The notes: generated from the letters alone by a model not told the origin. Positions 34,433 to 44,065 are shown, numbered from the stretch's first letter. The stretch: 64,000 nt of DNA from Levilactobacillus lanxiensis (GCF_016861655.1 NZ_BOLN01000006.1:62001-126000), one strand, 5' to 3'. Program-made: numbers and translations.

Positions 34433-35026
34433 ATGCTATTACCACGATTTACCCATGGCGAGTTGAGCCGTTTTGTGTGGGGCAACTTAGGCGTCTTGGC
34501 CGTCTTGTGGGTGTTACAACTGGCCAAGATTCACTGGGTAGCGCTCTCGTTACGGACGTTGTTTATCATTAGTATCATTGCCGTGTTAATGGACTACGGG
34601 CCATTGGTCGTGAAGAAGGCGGCTAACGCCAGAACCGTCGATCACATCCGCTTGGACCTGAACGTGGTCTTCAGCGCGTACGGCCTGCTGTATCTCCTGA
34701 CGCCCCGGGCATTTAATCCCCAGAATCCGGCGGAGAGTCTGGCACTACTGGGCTTTTTATTTTCCGTCGGGGCGCTGGTTCTGGCCTACGTGCCACGCAA
34801 CCATTACGTGGGGATTCGGTTTCCCCAAACGTATGCCTCACCGGTCGTCTGGCGCAAGACTAATTTGTTGGGCGCACGTCTGGGCTTCGTCTGTGGCCTG
34901 ATCTTTTTCTTAACCGCTGGCCTATTCGGGGCGGACATTGGCACCGCCGCGTTGCTTATGGGCGTGATTGGCCTGGTTATCGGTACCTGGACCTATGCCA
35001 ACTGGTTGACCCAGCGGGGTAAATAG
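34433..35026 (+). CDS. SdpI family membrane protein
   Basis: Integral membrane protein of 197 residues with about six hydrophobic spans. The SdpI/YhfL-type signature is NHYVGIRFPQT followed by VVWRKTN, in the cytoplasmic loop before the last spans. SdpI of Bacillus gives immunity to the SDP toxin, but many members have no toxin partner and unknown roles. The ribosome site (GGGATGGGA) precedes the ATG at 34433. A 54-codon frame lies just upstream. The first 35 residues are ahead of the usual family core. Confidence 0.82.
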   Translation: MLLPRFTHGELSRFVWGNLGVLAVLWVLQLAKIHWVALSLRTLFIISIIAVLMDYGPLVVKKAANARTVDHIRLDLNVVFSAYGLLYLLTPRAFNPQNPAESLALLGFLFSVGALVLAYVPRNHYVGIRFPQTYASPVVWRKTNLLGARLGFVCGLIFFLTAGLFGADIGTAALLMGVIGLVIGTWTYANWLTQRGK

Positions 35027-35094
35027 GGAAGTCGAGCACCGGCAGACTTTTCACAAGCGGGGGTGGTTTTCCCGGCAAACGTGAGTCACAAGTG

Positions 35095-35122
35095 TTGACA
35101 CCAGCTGTAATAGGAGTAGTAT
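35095..35122 (+). promoter_or_regulatory. Probable promoter of the dnaG-rpoD operon
   Basis: TTGACA, 16-bp spacer, TAGTAT. A terminator-like hairpin follows at 35157-35195, before dnaG. Confidence 0.6.
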
Positions 35123-35156
35123 GTATAGTGTATTTTTACGCACGTAGGGCCAATTA

Positions 35157-35195
35157 AAGAGTCGCACTTGTCGGATTGCCGGGGTGCGACTTTTC
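35157..35195 (+). terminator. Terminator-like hairpin ahead of dnaG
   Basis: AGTCGCACTTGTCGG pairs with CCGGGGTGCGACT, followed by TTTT. It may end the sdpI transcript, or attenuate dnaG-rpoD, since a good promoter lies 35 nt upstream of it. Confidence 0.7.
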
Positions 35196-35238
35196 AAGGC
35201 TACGGGCGCAACGGGATTCACGGTAAGGGAGTGATGGT

Positions 35239-37086
35239 GTGGCGAAGATACCCGAAGACGTGATTGAAACGGTGCGAACGGCGACCAACATTGCTGATGT
35301 GGTCGGCCAGTACGTCCAGCTCAAGAAGTCCGGGAAAAATCTGTTTGGTCTCTGTCCCTTTCATGAGGAACGGACGCCCTCGTTTTCCGTCTCGGAAGAC
35401 AAGCAGATCTTTCACTGTTTTAGTTGTGGCCGCGGGGGCAACGTATTCAAGTTTCTGATGGAACTAGAACATGTCAGCTTTCCCGAGGCCGTCGTCAAGG
35501 TCGCTGACTTTAGTCACGTCGACCTCGACAGCGAGTACCGCCAGGACGCGGCGGGGCCCAAGATGGACTCCAAGACCAGTCAACTCATCGATCTACAGGA
35601 ACAAGCGGCCAAACTTTACCACCACATCTTGGTGAACACCGAGGCGGGTGAACCAGCGCTGAATTACCTGCATGACCGGGGCTTGACGGACGAGACCATT
35701 GAGACCTATCAACTGGGGTTTGCCCCCAGCCAACGCCTCTTAAAGCCCTTCTTTGACCAGCATGAGAGTGACTACCAACTGCTGCGTCAATCGGGTCTCT
35801 TCATTGAAAATGCCGAAGGGGAGTTACGCGACCGCTTTACGGAGCGGGCGATGTTTCCCCTGCGGAATGCCAGTGGGCACGTGGTGGCCTTCTCGGGGCG
35901 TCTGATCAAAAAGGCTGATGACCAACCGAAATACTTAAACAGCCCGGAAACGCCGCTGTTTAACAAGAGTCGGTTGTTATTCAACTTTGATCTGGCGCGT
36001 CCAGCCATTCGGCAAGCGGGGGAAGTCACCCTGTTTGAAGGCTACATGGATGTCATTTCCGCCACCCAAGCGGGGGTGAATAACGGCATCGCCTCCATGG
36101 GGACCAGCCTGACCACCGAGCAGATTTACGCAATCGAACGAACCACGGATAAGCTTAACGTGTGTTACGATGGAGATGAACCCGGTCAACGGGCCATCTC
36201 CCGGGCGTTGACACTGTTGGGACAGCACAGTCACCTGAATCTAAGCGTCATTCAGTTACCAGAGGGGCAAGACCCCGACGAGTACCGCCGGGCGCACGGT
36301 GACGAGGCCTTTCGTCAAATGCTGACGACGGCCAAGGAGCCGCCCCTGCAGTTCAATCTGCGGTTCTTACGGCGTAACCGGGCACTGGATACCGACAGCG
36401 AGCAATTGGACTATGTGAATCAGATCATGCCGCTGTTGGCCCAGGTCCAAGAACCCGTTGAGCTGGATATGTATTTAAACCAAGTCGCCAACGAGTTTCA
36501 CATCGACAAGGCAGCCTTACAGGCGCAGCTCAAGCAAACGCAGCGGGATTCCGCGGCCAAGCAGGAACGTGAGCGCCCCCGGCAAGCTGCCCAAGCACAA
36601 GTCGCACCGCCGGAGTCGCCAGTGACCGTGCATCAACAGCAGCGGCCATTGACACGACTCGAACGGGCCGAACGCCTATTGCTGGTCCGCTTGCTCCATG
36701 ACCGCAATGTCTGGGCAAAGGTCAGCAACATTGACGGGTTCAGCTTTGTGCACGATGATTATCAAGTGATCTACACCTTGGCCCAAGGTTATTTCCAAAC
36801 GCACCAAACCTACCGTACTGCGCAGTTCACGGACTTCTTAAAGGAAGACCGGCTGCAGCAGATCGTCATCGATTTAGAAACGGCAACTTACGCGGCGGTC
36901 ACCCCGCGTGAGATTGATGACTATTTAGCAATCATTATGGATGAGGCTCCGGTCGAGGAACAACTTCGCCAGAAGAAAAATCAACTGGCGCAGGCCTCGC
37001 GACTTGGAGATGCCGAACAACAACGGCAATTAGTCATTGAGATTGTTCAACTGGAGCAACAGCGCCAAGCGAACAAGCAACTTTAG
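35239..37086 (+). CDS. dnaG: DNA primase
   Basis: Makes RNA primers at the replication fork. The 615-residue protein has the N-terminal zinc finger CPFH ... CFSC (about residues 40-64), the TOPRIM core with [13 protein letters not shown] and the DGDEPG-type motif ([11 protein letters not shown]), and a C-terminal helicase-interaction domain. The start is GTG at 35239 after AAGGGAGTGATG. It precedes rpoD by 16 nt in the conserved macromolecular synthesis operon, here without a preceding rpsU. Confidence 0.97.
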   Translation: MAKIPEDVIETVRTATNIADVVGQYVQLKKSGKNLFGLCPFHEERTPSFSVSEDKQIFHCFSCGRGGNVFKFLMELEHVSFPEAVVKVADFSHVDLDSEYRQDAAGPKMDSKTSQLIDLQEQAAKLYHHILVNTEAGEPALNYLHDRGLTDETIETYQLGFAPSQRLLKPFFDQHESDYQLLRQSGLFIENAEGELRDRFTERAMFPLRNASGHVVAFSGRLIKKADDQPKYLNSPETPLFNKSRLLFNFDLARPAIRQAGEVTLFEGYMDVISATQAGVNNGIASMGTSLTTEQIYAIERTTDKLNVCYDGDEPGQRAISRALTLLGQHSHLNLSVIQLPEGQDPDEYRRAHGDEAFRQMLTTAKEPPLQFNLRFLRRNRALDTDSEQLDYVNQIMPLLAQVQEPVELDMYLNQVANEFHIDKAALQAQLKQTQRDSAAKQERERPRQAAQAQVAPPESPVTVHQQQRPLTRLERAERLLLVRLLHDRNVWAKVSNIDGFSFVHDDYQVIYTLAQGYFQTHQTYRTAQFTDFLKEDRLQQIVIDLETATYAAVTPREIDDYLAIIMDEAPVEEQLRQKKNQLAQASRLGDAEQQRQLVIEIVQLEQQRQANKQL

Positions 37087-37102
37087 TCTAGGGGGTATTT
37101 TA

Positions 37103-38227
37103 ATGGCAAAAAAGACCACGGATCAACCAATGTTTGACCAGAAAGCATACAACAAGACGGTGCGCGCCTTAATCAAGGACAACAAGAAACTCGGGCACAT
37201 CACGTACGATGACCTGACGGATAAGGTGGCCACGCCGTACACGCTGGATGCTAAGCAGATGGATAAGTTACTTGAAACCATTTCCGATGCCGGAATCAGC
37301 GTGGTTGATGCTAAGGGTGAGCCAGATGCACGGGCCGTTAAAGCCCAAAAGGCCGTTTCCAAGAAAGAATTAAAGGAAGCCTCCACGACCACTGGGGTCA
37401 AGATCAACGACCCTGTCCGGATGTATTTGAAAGAAATCGGCCGGGTCAACCTGTTAACGGCGGACGAAGAAGTCGCCTTAGCCTTGCGGATTGAAAACGG
37501 TGAAGAAGAAGCCAAGCAAGAATTAGCCGAAGCCAACTTACGGCTGGTTGTTTCTATTGCGAAGCGGTACGTGGGTCGAGGGATGCAATTCCTGGACCTG
37601 ATCCAAGAAGGAAACATGGGTCTGATGAAGGCCGTCGAGAAATTCGACTACCGGAAAGGATTCAAGTTCTCAACCTACGCCACTTGGTGGATTCGACAAG
37701 CCATTACACGGGCAATTGCTGACCAAGCGCGGACCATTCGGATCCCCGTCCACATGGTTGAAACCATTAACAAGTTAATCCGGATTCAACGGCAATTACT
37801 CCAAGATTTAGGGCGGGAACCAACGCCTGAAGAAATTGGGGCCGAAATGGACATGCCAACGGAAAAGGTTCGTGAGATCTTGAAGATTGCGCAAGAACCC
37901 GTTTCCTTGGAAACCCCAATTGGTGAAGAGGACGACTCTCACCTGGGTGACTTCATTGAAGACCAAGACGCCACGAGTCCTGCCGACCACGCTGCCTACG
38001 AACTCTTAAAGGAACAGTTGGAAAGTGTCCTGGACACTCTGACTGACCGGGAAGAGAACGTCTTGCGGTTACGGTTTGGTTTGGACGATGGCCGGACACG
38101 GACTTTGGAAGAAGTCGGCAAGGTCTTCGGGGTTACTCGTGAACGGATTCGTCAAATCGAAGCCAAGGCGCTGCGCAAGTTACGCCACCCATCACGGAGC
38201 AAGCAATTAAAAGACTTTTTGGAATAG
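37103..38227 (+). CDS. rpoD: RNA polymerase primary sigma factor (sigma-A)
   Basis: Housekeeping sigma factor of 374 residues. An N-terminal 1.1-like part is followed by region 1.2 ([11 protein letters not shown]), region 2 with [17 protein letters not shown], region 3, and region 4.2 with [20 protein letters not shown]. The ATG at 37103 follows TAGGGGGT; the frame is open further upstream inside dnaG. A strong terminator at 38236-38275 ends the operon. Confidence 0.98.
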   Translation: MAKKTTDQPMFDQKAYNKTVRALIKDNKKLGHITYDDLTDKVATPYTLDAKQMDKLLETISDAGISVVDAKGEPDARAVKAQKAVSKKELKEASTTTGVKINDPVRMYLKEIGRVNLLTADEEVALALRIENGEEEAKQELAEANLRLVVSIAKRYVGRGMQFLDLIQEGNMGLMKAVEKFDYRKGFKFSTYATWWIRQAITRAIADQARTIRIPVHMVETINKLIRIQRQLLQDLGREPTPEEIGAEMDMPTEKVREILKIAQEPVSLETPIGEEDDSHLGDFIEDQDATSPADHAAYELLKEQLESVLDTLTDREENVLRLRFGLDDGRTRTLEEVGKVFGVTRERIRQIEAKALRKLRHPSRSKQLKDFLE

Positions 38228-38235
38228 AAATACCC

Positions 38236-38275
38236 AATCCTCACGACAACGAGACAGTTGTTGTGGGGATTTTTT
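38236..38275 (+). terminator. Terminator of dnaG-rpoD
   Basis: AATCCTCACGACAAC pairs with GTTGTTGTGGGGATT, followed by a T run. Confidence 0.92.
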
Positions 38276-38544
38276 CGTTTCTAGCGAAAATGATGACCGA
38301 CTTTGCTCATTAACTTCTGGCATAATCGGGGGTGTTGGGGATTGCTTCACGGGAGTTAGAGGTGGTTGCCGAGACGGACCGGATTTCTTAAAAATCGGGA
38401 GCTTTTCGTCTCAAATTAGAGCGGCAAAGGACGAGATGAACTGGTAGAAAAGCCGGTGGTCCAACGTTTAGCAACCATAGCGGTTCTGAAATCGTTTACA
38501 TAAAGGAATAATCGTTATAGATGTCATTTATTGGGTCAAAAGTC
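38276..38544. other. Intergenic stretch with an imperfect structured segment
   Basis: No gene supported. Bases about 38364-38449 can fold: TTGCC with GGCAA, GAGACG with CGTCTC, and CCGATTT-type pairing (GGATTTC...AAATC) inside. There is no clear promoter or T run, so its nature is open. Confidence 0.3.
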
Positions 38545-38572
38545 TTGAAAATTTGCTTAAAGGGGATATAAT
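38545..38572 (+). promoter_or_regulatory. Promoter of the Rrf2-MMPL region
   Basis: TTGAAA, 16-bp spacer, TATAAT, 57 nt before the GTG start at 38629. Confidence 0.75.
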
Positions 38573-38628
38573 GTATCTCGTTTAGAATTTCTGATTTCAC
38601 AAACTTTTGTCTAGAAAGGAGGTGCGTT

Positions 38629-39150
38629 GTGAAAGCCAAACCGAGTTTGGAACAGGCCCTCTGCATTGTCGCGTTACTGGGCGTGCAGGACCGCAAGATT
38701 CCCCTACATAGTCGATTGGTAGCGGAACGACTGGGCATTTCGACCAGTTATTTGAAAAAAATCGTCCAAAAGCTAGCCAACGCCGACATCGTGAAGACGA
38801 CGGCCGGCCGTGATGGTGGCATCGTGTTGACCCGCGACCCGCATGCGATTACGTTGTTAGACGTGTTCAATGCGATTGAGGGGGCGTCATCCTTCGTGAA
38901 GAATAGCGGCCTGGTCAAGAAGGTCTTTGACTTTGATCAAAAGGACGCCTTCATGCAGACCTATGGCTTAAAGGACCTCAAGGATTCGCAGCCGGTGGCC
39001 AACGTCCTGGCCGTCTTCGGCAATGCCGAGCAGCGTTTCCGCCAGCAACTGGCCACGTTAAGCATCGGGGATGTCCTGCCAACTTCAGAGAATCAACCGC
39101 TGGAATTGGACTGGACGACCTGGATCGTTAATCAGCGCCCGACAAATTAA
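38629..39150 (+). CDS. Rrf2 family transcriptional regulator
   Basis: Winged-helix DNA-binding protein of 173 residues. The N-terminal HTH includes LVAERLGISTSYLKKIVQKLANADIV (in parts) and the wing GRDGGIVLT, typical for Rrf2. The three-cysteine cluster of IscR/NsrR-type Fe-S members is missing (only one Cys, near residue 12), so it must sense something else. The start is GTG at 38629 after AAAGGAGGTG. The next gene encodes an MMPL transporter, which is the likely target. Confidence 0.9.
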   Translation: MKAKPSLEQALCIVALLGVQDRKIPLHSRLVAERLGISTSYLKKIVQKLANADIVKTTAGRDGGIVLTRDPHAITLLDVFNAIEGASSFVKNSGLVKKVFDFDQKDAFMQTYGLKDLKDSQPVANVLAVFGNAEQRFRQQLATLSIGDVLPTSENQPLELDWTTWIVNQRPTN

Positions 39151-39309
39151 CGGCTAGATAGCATAGCAAGGTTAAATGAATGGGCACAATGATTATCGAT
39201 GGAATCGTATAAAGCGGTAGGTTAATTGCCGAGTGAACATGTTTCTGCCGAATTGAACCAATCAGAGTTGTAAGAAGTCGGTCCGACTGACAGGAAATCA
39301 ATAATCAGT

Positions 39310-39426
39310 GTCAGTGACCAGAGGCGAATCAAGCTGGTCAGCTGTGTCGATGGTCGTGACTGGGGAACCTTCTCAGGCTGGCACCGGTCCCCACAGCAGG
39401 CCAGGTTGAATTCGCCGGCGGAAACG
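39310..39426 (+). repeat. Structured intergenic repeat, copy E (short form)
   Basis: Starts GTCAGTGACCAGAGG. The outer stem pairs GGCGAATCAAGCTGGTC with GGCCAGGTTGAATTCGCC. The GCTGTG/CACAGC inner pairing and TTCTCAGGCTGG segment are kept, but about 65 nt with the two middle hairpins are missing. It ends about 45 nt before the ribosome site of the MMPL gene. Confidence 0.75.
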
Positions 39427-39480
39427 AAATTTATCAGCAACTATTTAATAATTATTTTAAATTTTTTAGGAGGTTTTCCC

Positions 39481-42400
39481 GTGCGCTGGATGAATAAGCA
39501 CTACATCTGGAACGTTATCGGCTGGCTGGTCATCGTGATCTTAGCCGTCGTGACGATTCCAAACATGAGCAAATTGGTGGCTGACAAGGGGCAAATTACC
39601 GTGCCCAGCAGCTACCAAAGTACGCGTGCCACCAACATGCAAAAACAGTGGGGGCGCTCGCAACGTGGTACCACTGCCGTTGTCGTGGTCTTTAGCAATG
39701 GTGATTCTGCCTTAACGAATTCGCAGAATACCCAGATTGATCAGACCATTCAACGAATCAAGAACCACGAAGACCAATATCAAATTCGGTCGATGACCGC
39801 GGCTAGTGATAGTTCAACGGCAGCGTCTCAGCTGATTTCTAAAGACAAGAGTACCCAACTCTTGCAGCTGAACGTGCACAAGAGCTCGCGTCACTCCGTT
39901 TCATCGATTCGCTCGCAGATCACCAAACTGGCTAAGACCAGTGGGGTGAAGACCTACGTGACCGGGGCGGATGTCTTGAACCAAGACTTCTCCGATGCCA
40001 CGCAGGCCGGGGTTCAGAAGACGGAAATCATTGCTGCCATCTTTATCTTCCTGGTGCTCTGGTTAGTCTTCCGGTCACCCGTGACGCCACTCTTCTCCCT
40101 CTTGACGGTCGGTGTTTCCGTGATCACGTCTATTTCCGTGGTCGCCAACCTGGTTGACCGCTTCAACTTCCCGTTCTCAAACTTCACGGAAGTCTTCATC
40201 GTCATCGTGTTATTTGGGATTGGGACCGACTACAACATCCTACTATATAACGAGTTCCGAGAGCGACTCGCGAGTGGGAAGGATAAATTCACTGCGACCA
40301 AGGAAGCCATTAAGATTGGTGGTCGCACGGTGCTCTATTCCGGCTTATCCGTCTTAATTGGGATGAGTGTGCTGGGCTTTGCCAACTTCTCACTGTACAA
40401 GTCCGCCGTCGGCATCGCCGTGGGGGTCGTGGTCTTACTGGCCGTGCTCCTGACGCTGAACCCATTTTTCATGGCTATCTGTGGCAAGCACCTATTCTGG
40501 CCCATCAAGAAGTTCCAGGGTGAGGGCGATAGCCGCCTCTGGCACGGGATGGCCAAGCACGCCATGATTCGACCGGTCATTACCTTGATTGTGACCGGAA
40601 TCGTCTTTATTCCGTTAGCCCTCTCATCTCATGGGACACTGGACTACGATAACTTGGTTGAAATCGGGGATAACGTTCCCGCCAAGCAAGGTTTCAAGAT
40701 CGTTCAGAATCACTTTTCCAAAGGGACAGCCGAACCCACCACGATTTACATTCAAAGTAATCATAAGTTAGACAACGAAAAATCCCTGTTACTGGTTGAC
40801 CGCCTGACCAAGCAACTCCAGGCCTCAACCGGTGTCAAGACCGTGGCTTCCGTCACCCAACCCGGTGGAAAGGCCATCAAAGAGCTGTACGTCCGGAATC
40901 AAATGAGTTCGGTTACGAGCGGTTTGGCCAAGGCCCAAAAGGGTGTCAACAAGGTCAATAAAGGCCTGAAGTCGGCCAACAGCCAACTTAGCAAGCAAAA
41001 TGTTTCCGGTGCCGTGAAGGATGCCAACAAGCTGGCGTCCGGTGCCCAAGAAGTTAGCACCGGGACTTCGCAACTGCAGTCAGCCATTTCTCAGGTTTCG
41101 ACCGGGGTCAACTCGCTGAACAGTCAGGTATCCTCTGCATCCGGTGGCCAACAGGCTGCTCAGTTAGCCCAATTGGAAGCCGCTTTGCCACAGTTGAACG
41201 CGGCTATTCAACAATTAAACTCCCAAGTGTCCGCTAGTTCCACCAGCACCAGTGGCGTGACGAGTTCCCTGTCCACCATCGGCACGAAGACGCAAGACAT
41301 TGCCACGCAACTCCAGAACATCAAGAGTTCCGTCGGTAATTTGCCAAGTGTCAGTGCTAGTTCCGTCGCCGCCGCCTTCAGCGCGCAAGGGGTCCCTCTA
41401 TCTGCCGCTCAGAAGCAGGTCTTAGCTGGCGTCTTACAAAAGCAAACCGCTGCGCAAACGCAGTTGAAATCCTCATTGAGTAGCTCACTGACCCAAATCG
41501 GCAGTGACGCCTCAGCAATTGGCTCGGCCGACCAGAGTGTCGCCGGTCAATTACAATCGTTGCAGGGCTCCACGGCTACGCTGCAAAGTGCCGTCGCCAC
41601 CTTGGCACAAAAGTCTAACGTGGTCTTACCGGGTGCCGCGACCGCCTTACAATCGGCCAGTGCCCAGAGCACGCAATTAGCCAGTGCCACGAGCCAATTA
41701 TCTAGTGCGATGTTTACCATCAACGGCAAGATGCCAAGCTTGGTTTCCGGGGCCAGTCAAGTGGCGGCCGGCAACCAGACCATGGCGGAGAAGTTAGCCG
41801 CGATGAGTAAGCAACTGACCGCCTTACGCAAGGGCCTGACCTCCGCCAGCACCGGGTTGACGCAAGTCTCCAGCGGGGTTGGCACGGCCAATGTTTACCT
41901 GAAGGGCCTGCAAAAGTCTGCCGCGGCCGAAACGTTCTACATCCCCAGCAAGCAGTTGCACGGGAGCACGTTTAAGGATTCGCTGGACACCTACATGGCG
42001 CCGAATAAGAAGATTACGAAGCTGACGGTCGTGTTGGATGACGACCCAAGTTCCGCCGCTGCCATGGCCCGCTTACCACAACTGGAAAAGGTCGTGACCG
42101 GTTCGTTGAAGGGAACCAGCCTGAGTGGCGCCAAGGTTGCCTTTGGCGGGAACACTTCGCAGACCAACGATATCAACGAAATGGCCTCCAGTGACTTTAC
42201 GCGGACGGTCATTATCATGTTAGCCGGCATCTTTGTCGCACTGATGGTGGTTACCCGTTCACTGGTTCAACCAATCGTTATCGAAGGTATCTTACTGCTC
42301 GCCTACTCTGGGTCCTTAACCATTGTTCACTGGTTAGTAGATCCCGTGCTGGGGACCGACATGTTGACGTGGAACACGCCATTCTTCACGTTTGTCATGC

Positions 42401-42759
42401 TGATTTCCTTAGGGGTCGACTACTCGATCTTCCTGATGCGCAAGTACCGGGAGTACCTGCATGAACCGGGCGCAACCAGCGACAAGATGCTGCGCGCTGC
42501 TACGGTGATCGGGACGGTCGTCATTTCCGCCGGGGTCATCCTAAGTGGGACGTTTGCCGCTTTGATTCCTTCCGGGGTCATGACGCTGATTCAAATCGCC
42601 TTGGCCGTGATTATCGGGATCATCCTGCTGGTCATCCTGTTACCAATCGTGATGCCAGCCGTGATGAAGATCACCTACCCGTACCCCTACTCGAAAATGA
42701 GTGAGGCACCGGTAAATAACGAAGACAACGCGCAACCAACGCGTCGGAATCAGAAGTAA
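39481..42759 (+). CDS. MMPL/RND family membrane transporter
   Basis: Large membrane protein of 1092 residues. Two blocks of about six spans (around 10-370 and 890-1070) carry the MMPL repeats, including FGIGTDYNILLYNEFRE and SLGVDYSIFLMRKYRE with the charged residues expected for proton-driven transport. Between them lies a Ser/Ala/Gln-rich extracellular domain (about 460-830) predicted as helical coiled coil, like that of YhgE/Pip-type proteins. The start is GTG at 39481 after AGGAGG; ATG at 39490 is possible. The substrate (lipid, peptide or drug) is unknown. It follows the Rrf2 regulator and repeat copy E. Confidence 0.88.
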   Translation: MRWMNKHYIWNVIGWLVIVILAVVTIPNMSKLVADKGQITVPSSYQSTRATNMQKQWGRSQRGTTAVVVVFSNGDSALTNSQNTQIDQTIQRIKNHEDQYQIRSMTAASDSSTAASQLISKDKSTQLLQLNVHKSSRHSVSSIRSQITKLAKTSGVKTYVTGADVLNQDFSDATQAGVQKTEIIAAIFIFLVLWLVFRSPVTPLFSLLTVGVSVITSISVVANLVDRFNFPFSNFTEVFIVIVLFGIGTDYNILLYNEFRERLASGKDKFTATKEAIKIGGRTVLYSGLSVLIGMSVLGFANFSLYKSAVGIAVGVVVLLAVLLTLNPFFMAICGKHLFWPIKKFQGEGDSRLWHGMAKHAMIRPVITLIVTGIVFIPLALSSHGTLDYDNLVEIGDNVPAKQGFKIVQNHFSKGTAEPTTIYIQSNHKLDNEKSLLLVDRLTKQLQASTGVKTVASVTQPGGKAIKELYVRNQMSSVTSGLAKAQKGVNKVNKGLKSANSQLSKQNVSGAVKDANKLASGAQEVSTGTSQLQSAISQVSTGVNSLNSQVSSASGGQQAAQLAQLEAALPQLNAAIQQLNSQVSASSTSTSGVTSSLSTIGTKTQDIATQLQNIKSSVGNLPSVSASSVAAAFSAQGVPLSAAQKQVLAGVLQKQTAAQTQLKSSLSSSLTQIGSDASAIGSADQSVAGQLQSLQGSTATLQSAVATLAQKSNVVLPGAATALQSASAQSTQLASATSQLSSAMFTINGKMPSLVSGASQVAAGNQTMAEKLAAMSKQLTALRKGLTSASTGLTQVSSGVGTANVYLKGLQKSAAAETFYIPSKQLHGSTFKDSLDTYMAPNKKITKLTVVLDDDPSSAAAMARLPQLEKVVTGSLKGTSLSGAKVAFGGNTSQTNDINEMASSDFTRTVIIMLAGIFVALMVVTRSLVQPIVIEGILLLAYSGSLTIVHWLVDPVLGTDMLTWNTPFFTFVMLISLGVDYSIFLMRKYREYLHEPGATSDKMLRAATVIGTVVISAGVILSGTFAALIPSGVMTLIQIALAVIIGIILLVILLPIVMPAVMKITYPYPYSKMSEAPVNNEDNAQPTRRNQK

Positions 42760-42785
42760 GTTAAAGTTTTAACCAGATAAAGCTG

Positions 42786-42831
42786 AAGGCGTTCGCTGTC
42801 CCTGAAAAGGGGATGGCGGACGCCTTTTTTG
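42786..42831 (+). terminator. Terminator of the MMPL gene
   Basis: AGGCGTTCGCTGTCCC pairs with GGGGATGGCGGACGCCT, followed by TTTTTT. Confidence 0.92.
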
Positions 42832-42931
42832 TGGACTGCTCATCTAATTTTGCCGGAGAAAATCTAAGCATAGAGATAGCTAAGCCTCATTAGCGAAGGG
42901 GCTTTAAGATTTACGGTCAGGTGAGACTTGC

Positions 42932-42996
42932 TTGACAAAGAGGCAATGTACAGTTAGATTGTATATAGTTGGACTGTATAAAGTTCGACTTTACAT
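42932..42996 (+). promoter_or_regulatory. padR promoter with three 15-bp tandem repeats
   Basis: TTGACA (42932-42937), 17-bp spacer, TAGATT (42955-42960). Starting inside the -10, three contiguous 15-bp units (42952-42966, 42967-42981, 42982-42996) follow the pattern AGTTNGAYTNTAYAN. They probably form the operator for the PadR protein. Confidence 0.6.
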
Positions 42997-43023
42997 ATTG
43001 TAGATCAGGTCAGGAGAAGGAAA

Positions 43024-43335
43024 ATGGCACGAGATAAAAATTTACCGCTGACTGAGACGACGTATTACATCTTGTTGGCGCTCACCCAGCCACTTCACGG
43101 CTATGGGGCCATTCAGGAGATTGAACGCCTTAGTCAGGGGACCGTCAAGATTGCGGCGGGGACGATGTACGGGGCAACGGAGAACCTGTTGAAACTGAAG
43201 TGGATCAAAGAGGTGCCAAGCAATGACAAACGCCGTCGCGTGTATCTCATCACTAAGGCCGGACAAGCAATCTTAAAGTTAGAAACGCAACGATTACGGG
43301 GCTTGGGGAAGCTTGCCGAGAAGTTTGGGTATTAG
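43024..43335 (+). CDS. PadR family transcriptional regulator
   Basis: Small winged-helix repressor of 103 residues. LTETTYYILLALTQPLHGYG, the TVKIAAGTMYGATENLLK recognition region and the RRRVYLITKAGQ wing are typical of PadR subfamily 2. CAGGAGAAGG precedes the ATG. It is followed 13 nt later by a DUF2812 membrane protein, a pairing common in Firmicutes. It probably represses its own operon through the 15-bp repeats at 42952-42996. Confidence 0.94.
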   Translation: MARDKNLPLTETTYYILLALTQPLHGYGAIQEIERLSQGTVKIAAGTMYGATENLLKLKWIKEVPSNDKRRRVYLITKAGQAILKLETQRLRGLGKLAEKFGY

Positions 43336-43348
43336 GGAGGAACGGAAC

Positions 43349-43963
43349 ATGAAAAGATTTCACGTATTTTTAGATCTCAACGACGAGGAAGACTGGATCA
43401 ACGCCATTCAAGAGCGCGGCTACCGTTTGGATTGGGTAAATCCGTATCTGCACTGTTATTCGTTTCAGGTGCTGGCTGACGCTGATCAGTTCACGCCCTG
43501 TATCCGATTGGACTTTCGGGATCGGGGGATGAGCCGGCGTCATTACCAGGACTATCGTCAACTCTTCAGCGATAGCGGTTGGCGGCTCATTGCCGGGAGT
43601 CGTCATGGTGGGATTCAATACTTCCAACAGCGGACGATGGCGTCGGATCGTGATATCTTTTCGGATGAGCGGTCCAGGGCCAGAAGTCGCCGGCGGTTCA
43701 CCCGCTTCAGTTTGTATTCTGCTGTTTTTCTGTTGAGTTACGTCTTCTTCTATTGGCAGACTATGGACAACCTTAATTTCTTTGATATCAAAAGTTGGTA
43801 TCTCACGCCAGGACTGTGGCAAATGCAGGGCGAGTGGTTCTGGAAGGCCATTATCTTCGAGACACCGTTTGCGTTAATGCGCGTAGGAGTGTTTTACGTC
43901 TTCCTGATTGTCGGTCTCTATAACCTGTGTCGGGTGATTCGTGGTTATCGCTGGCAGGGGTGA
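43349..43963 (+). CDS. DUF2812 domain-containing membrane protein
   Basis: 204 residues. The N-terminal soluble half (MKRFHVFLDLNDEEDWINA ...) is the DUF2812 domain, followed by two hydrophobic spans (about 116-136 and 178-196). GGAGGAACGGAAC precedes the ATG at 43349; the frame is open upstream across the padR end without conservation. The function is unknown. The link to PadR suggests a role under a specific membrane or compound stress, which is inference. Confidence 0.85.
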   Translation: MKRFHVFLDLNDEEDWINAIQERGYRLDWVNPYLHCYSFQVLADADQFTPCIRLDFRDRGMSRRHYQDYRQLFSDSGWRLIAGSRHGGIQYFQQRTMASDRDIFSDERSRARSRRRFTRFSLYSAVFLLSYVFFYWQTMDNLNFFDIKSWYLTPGLWQMQGEWFWKAIIFETPFALMRVGVFYVFLIVGLYNLCRVIRGYRWQG

Positions 43964-44065
43964 TTCGGGATACATGGATGCCATGTACATCTTGACGGGG
44001 ATGCAGGGGTGCATAGCTATTGGGAAGCACCGGTCACTAAGCCAATTGCTAGTTAAAAATACCAT

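Noticed and set aside
42952-42996. 15-bp repeats as a CRISPR-like array
   Set aside because: The units are contiguous without spacers and overlap a promoter; a regulator site explains them better.
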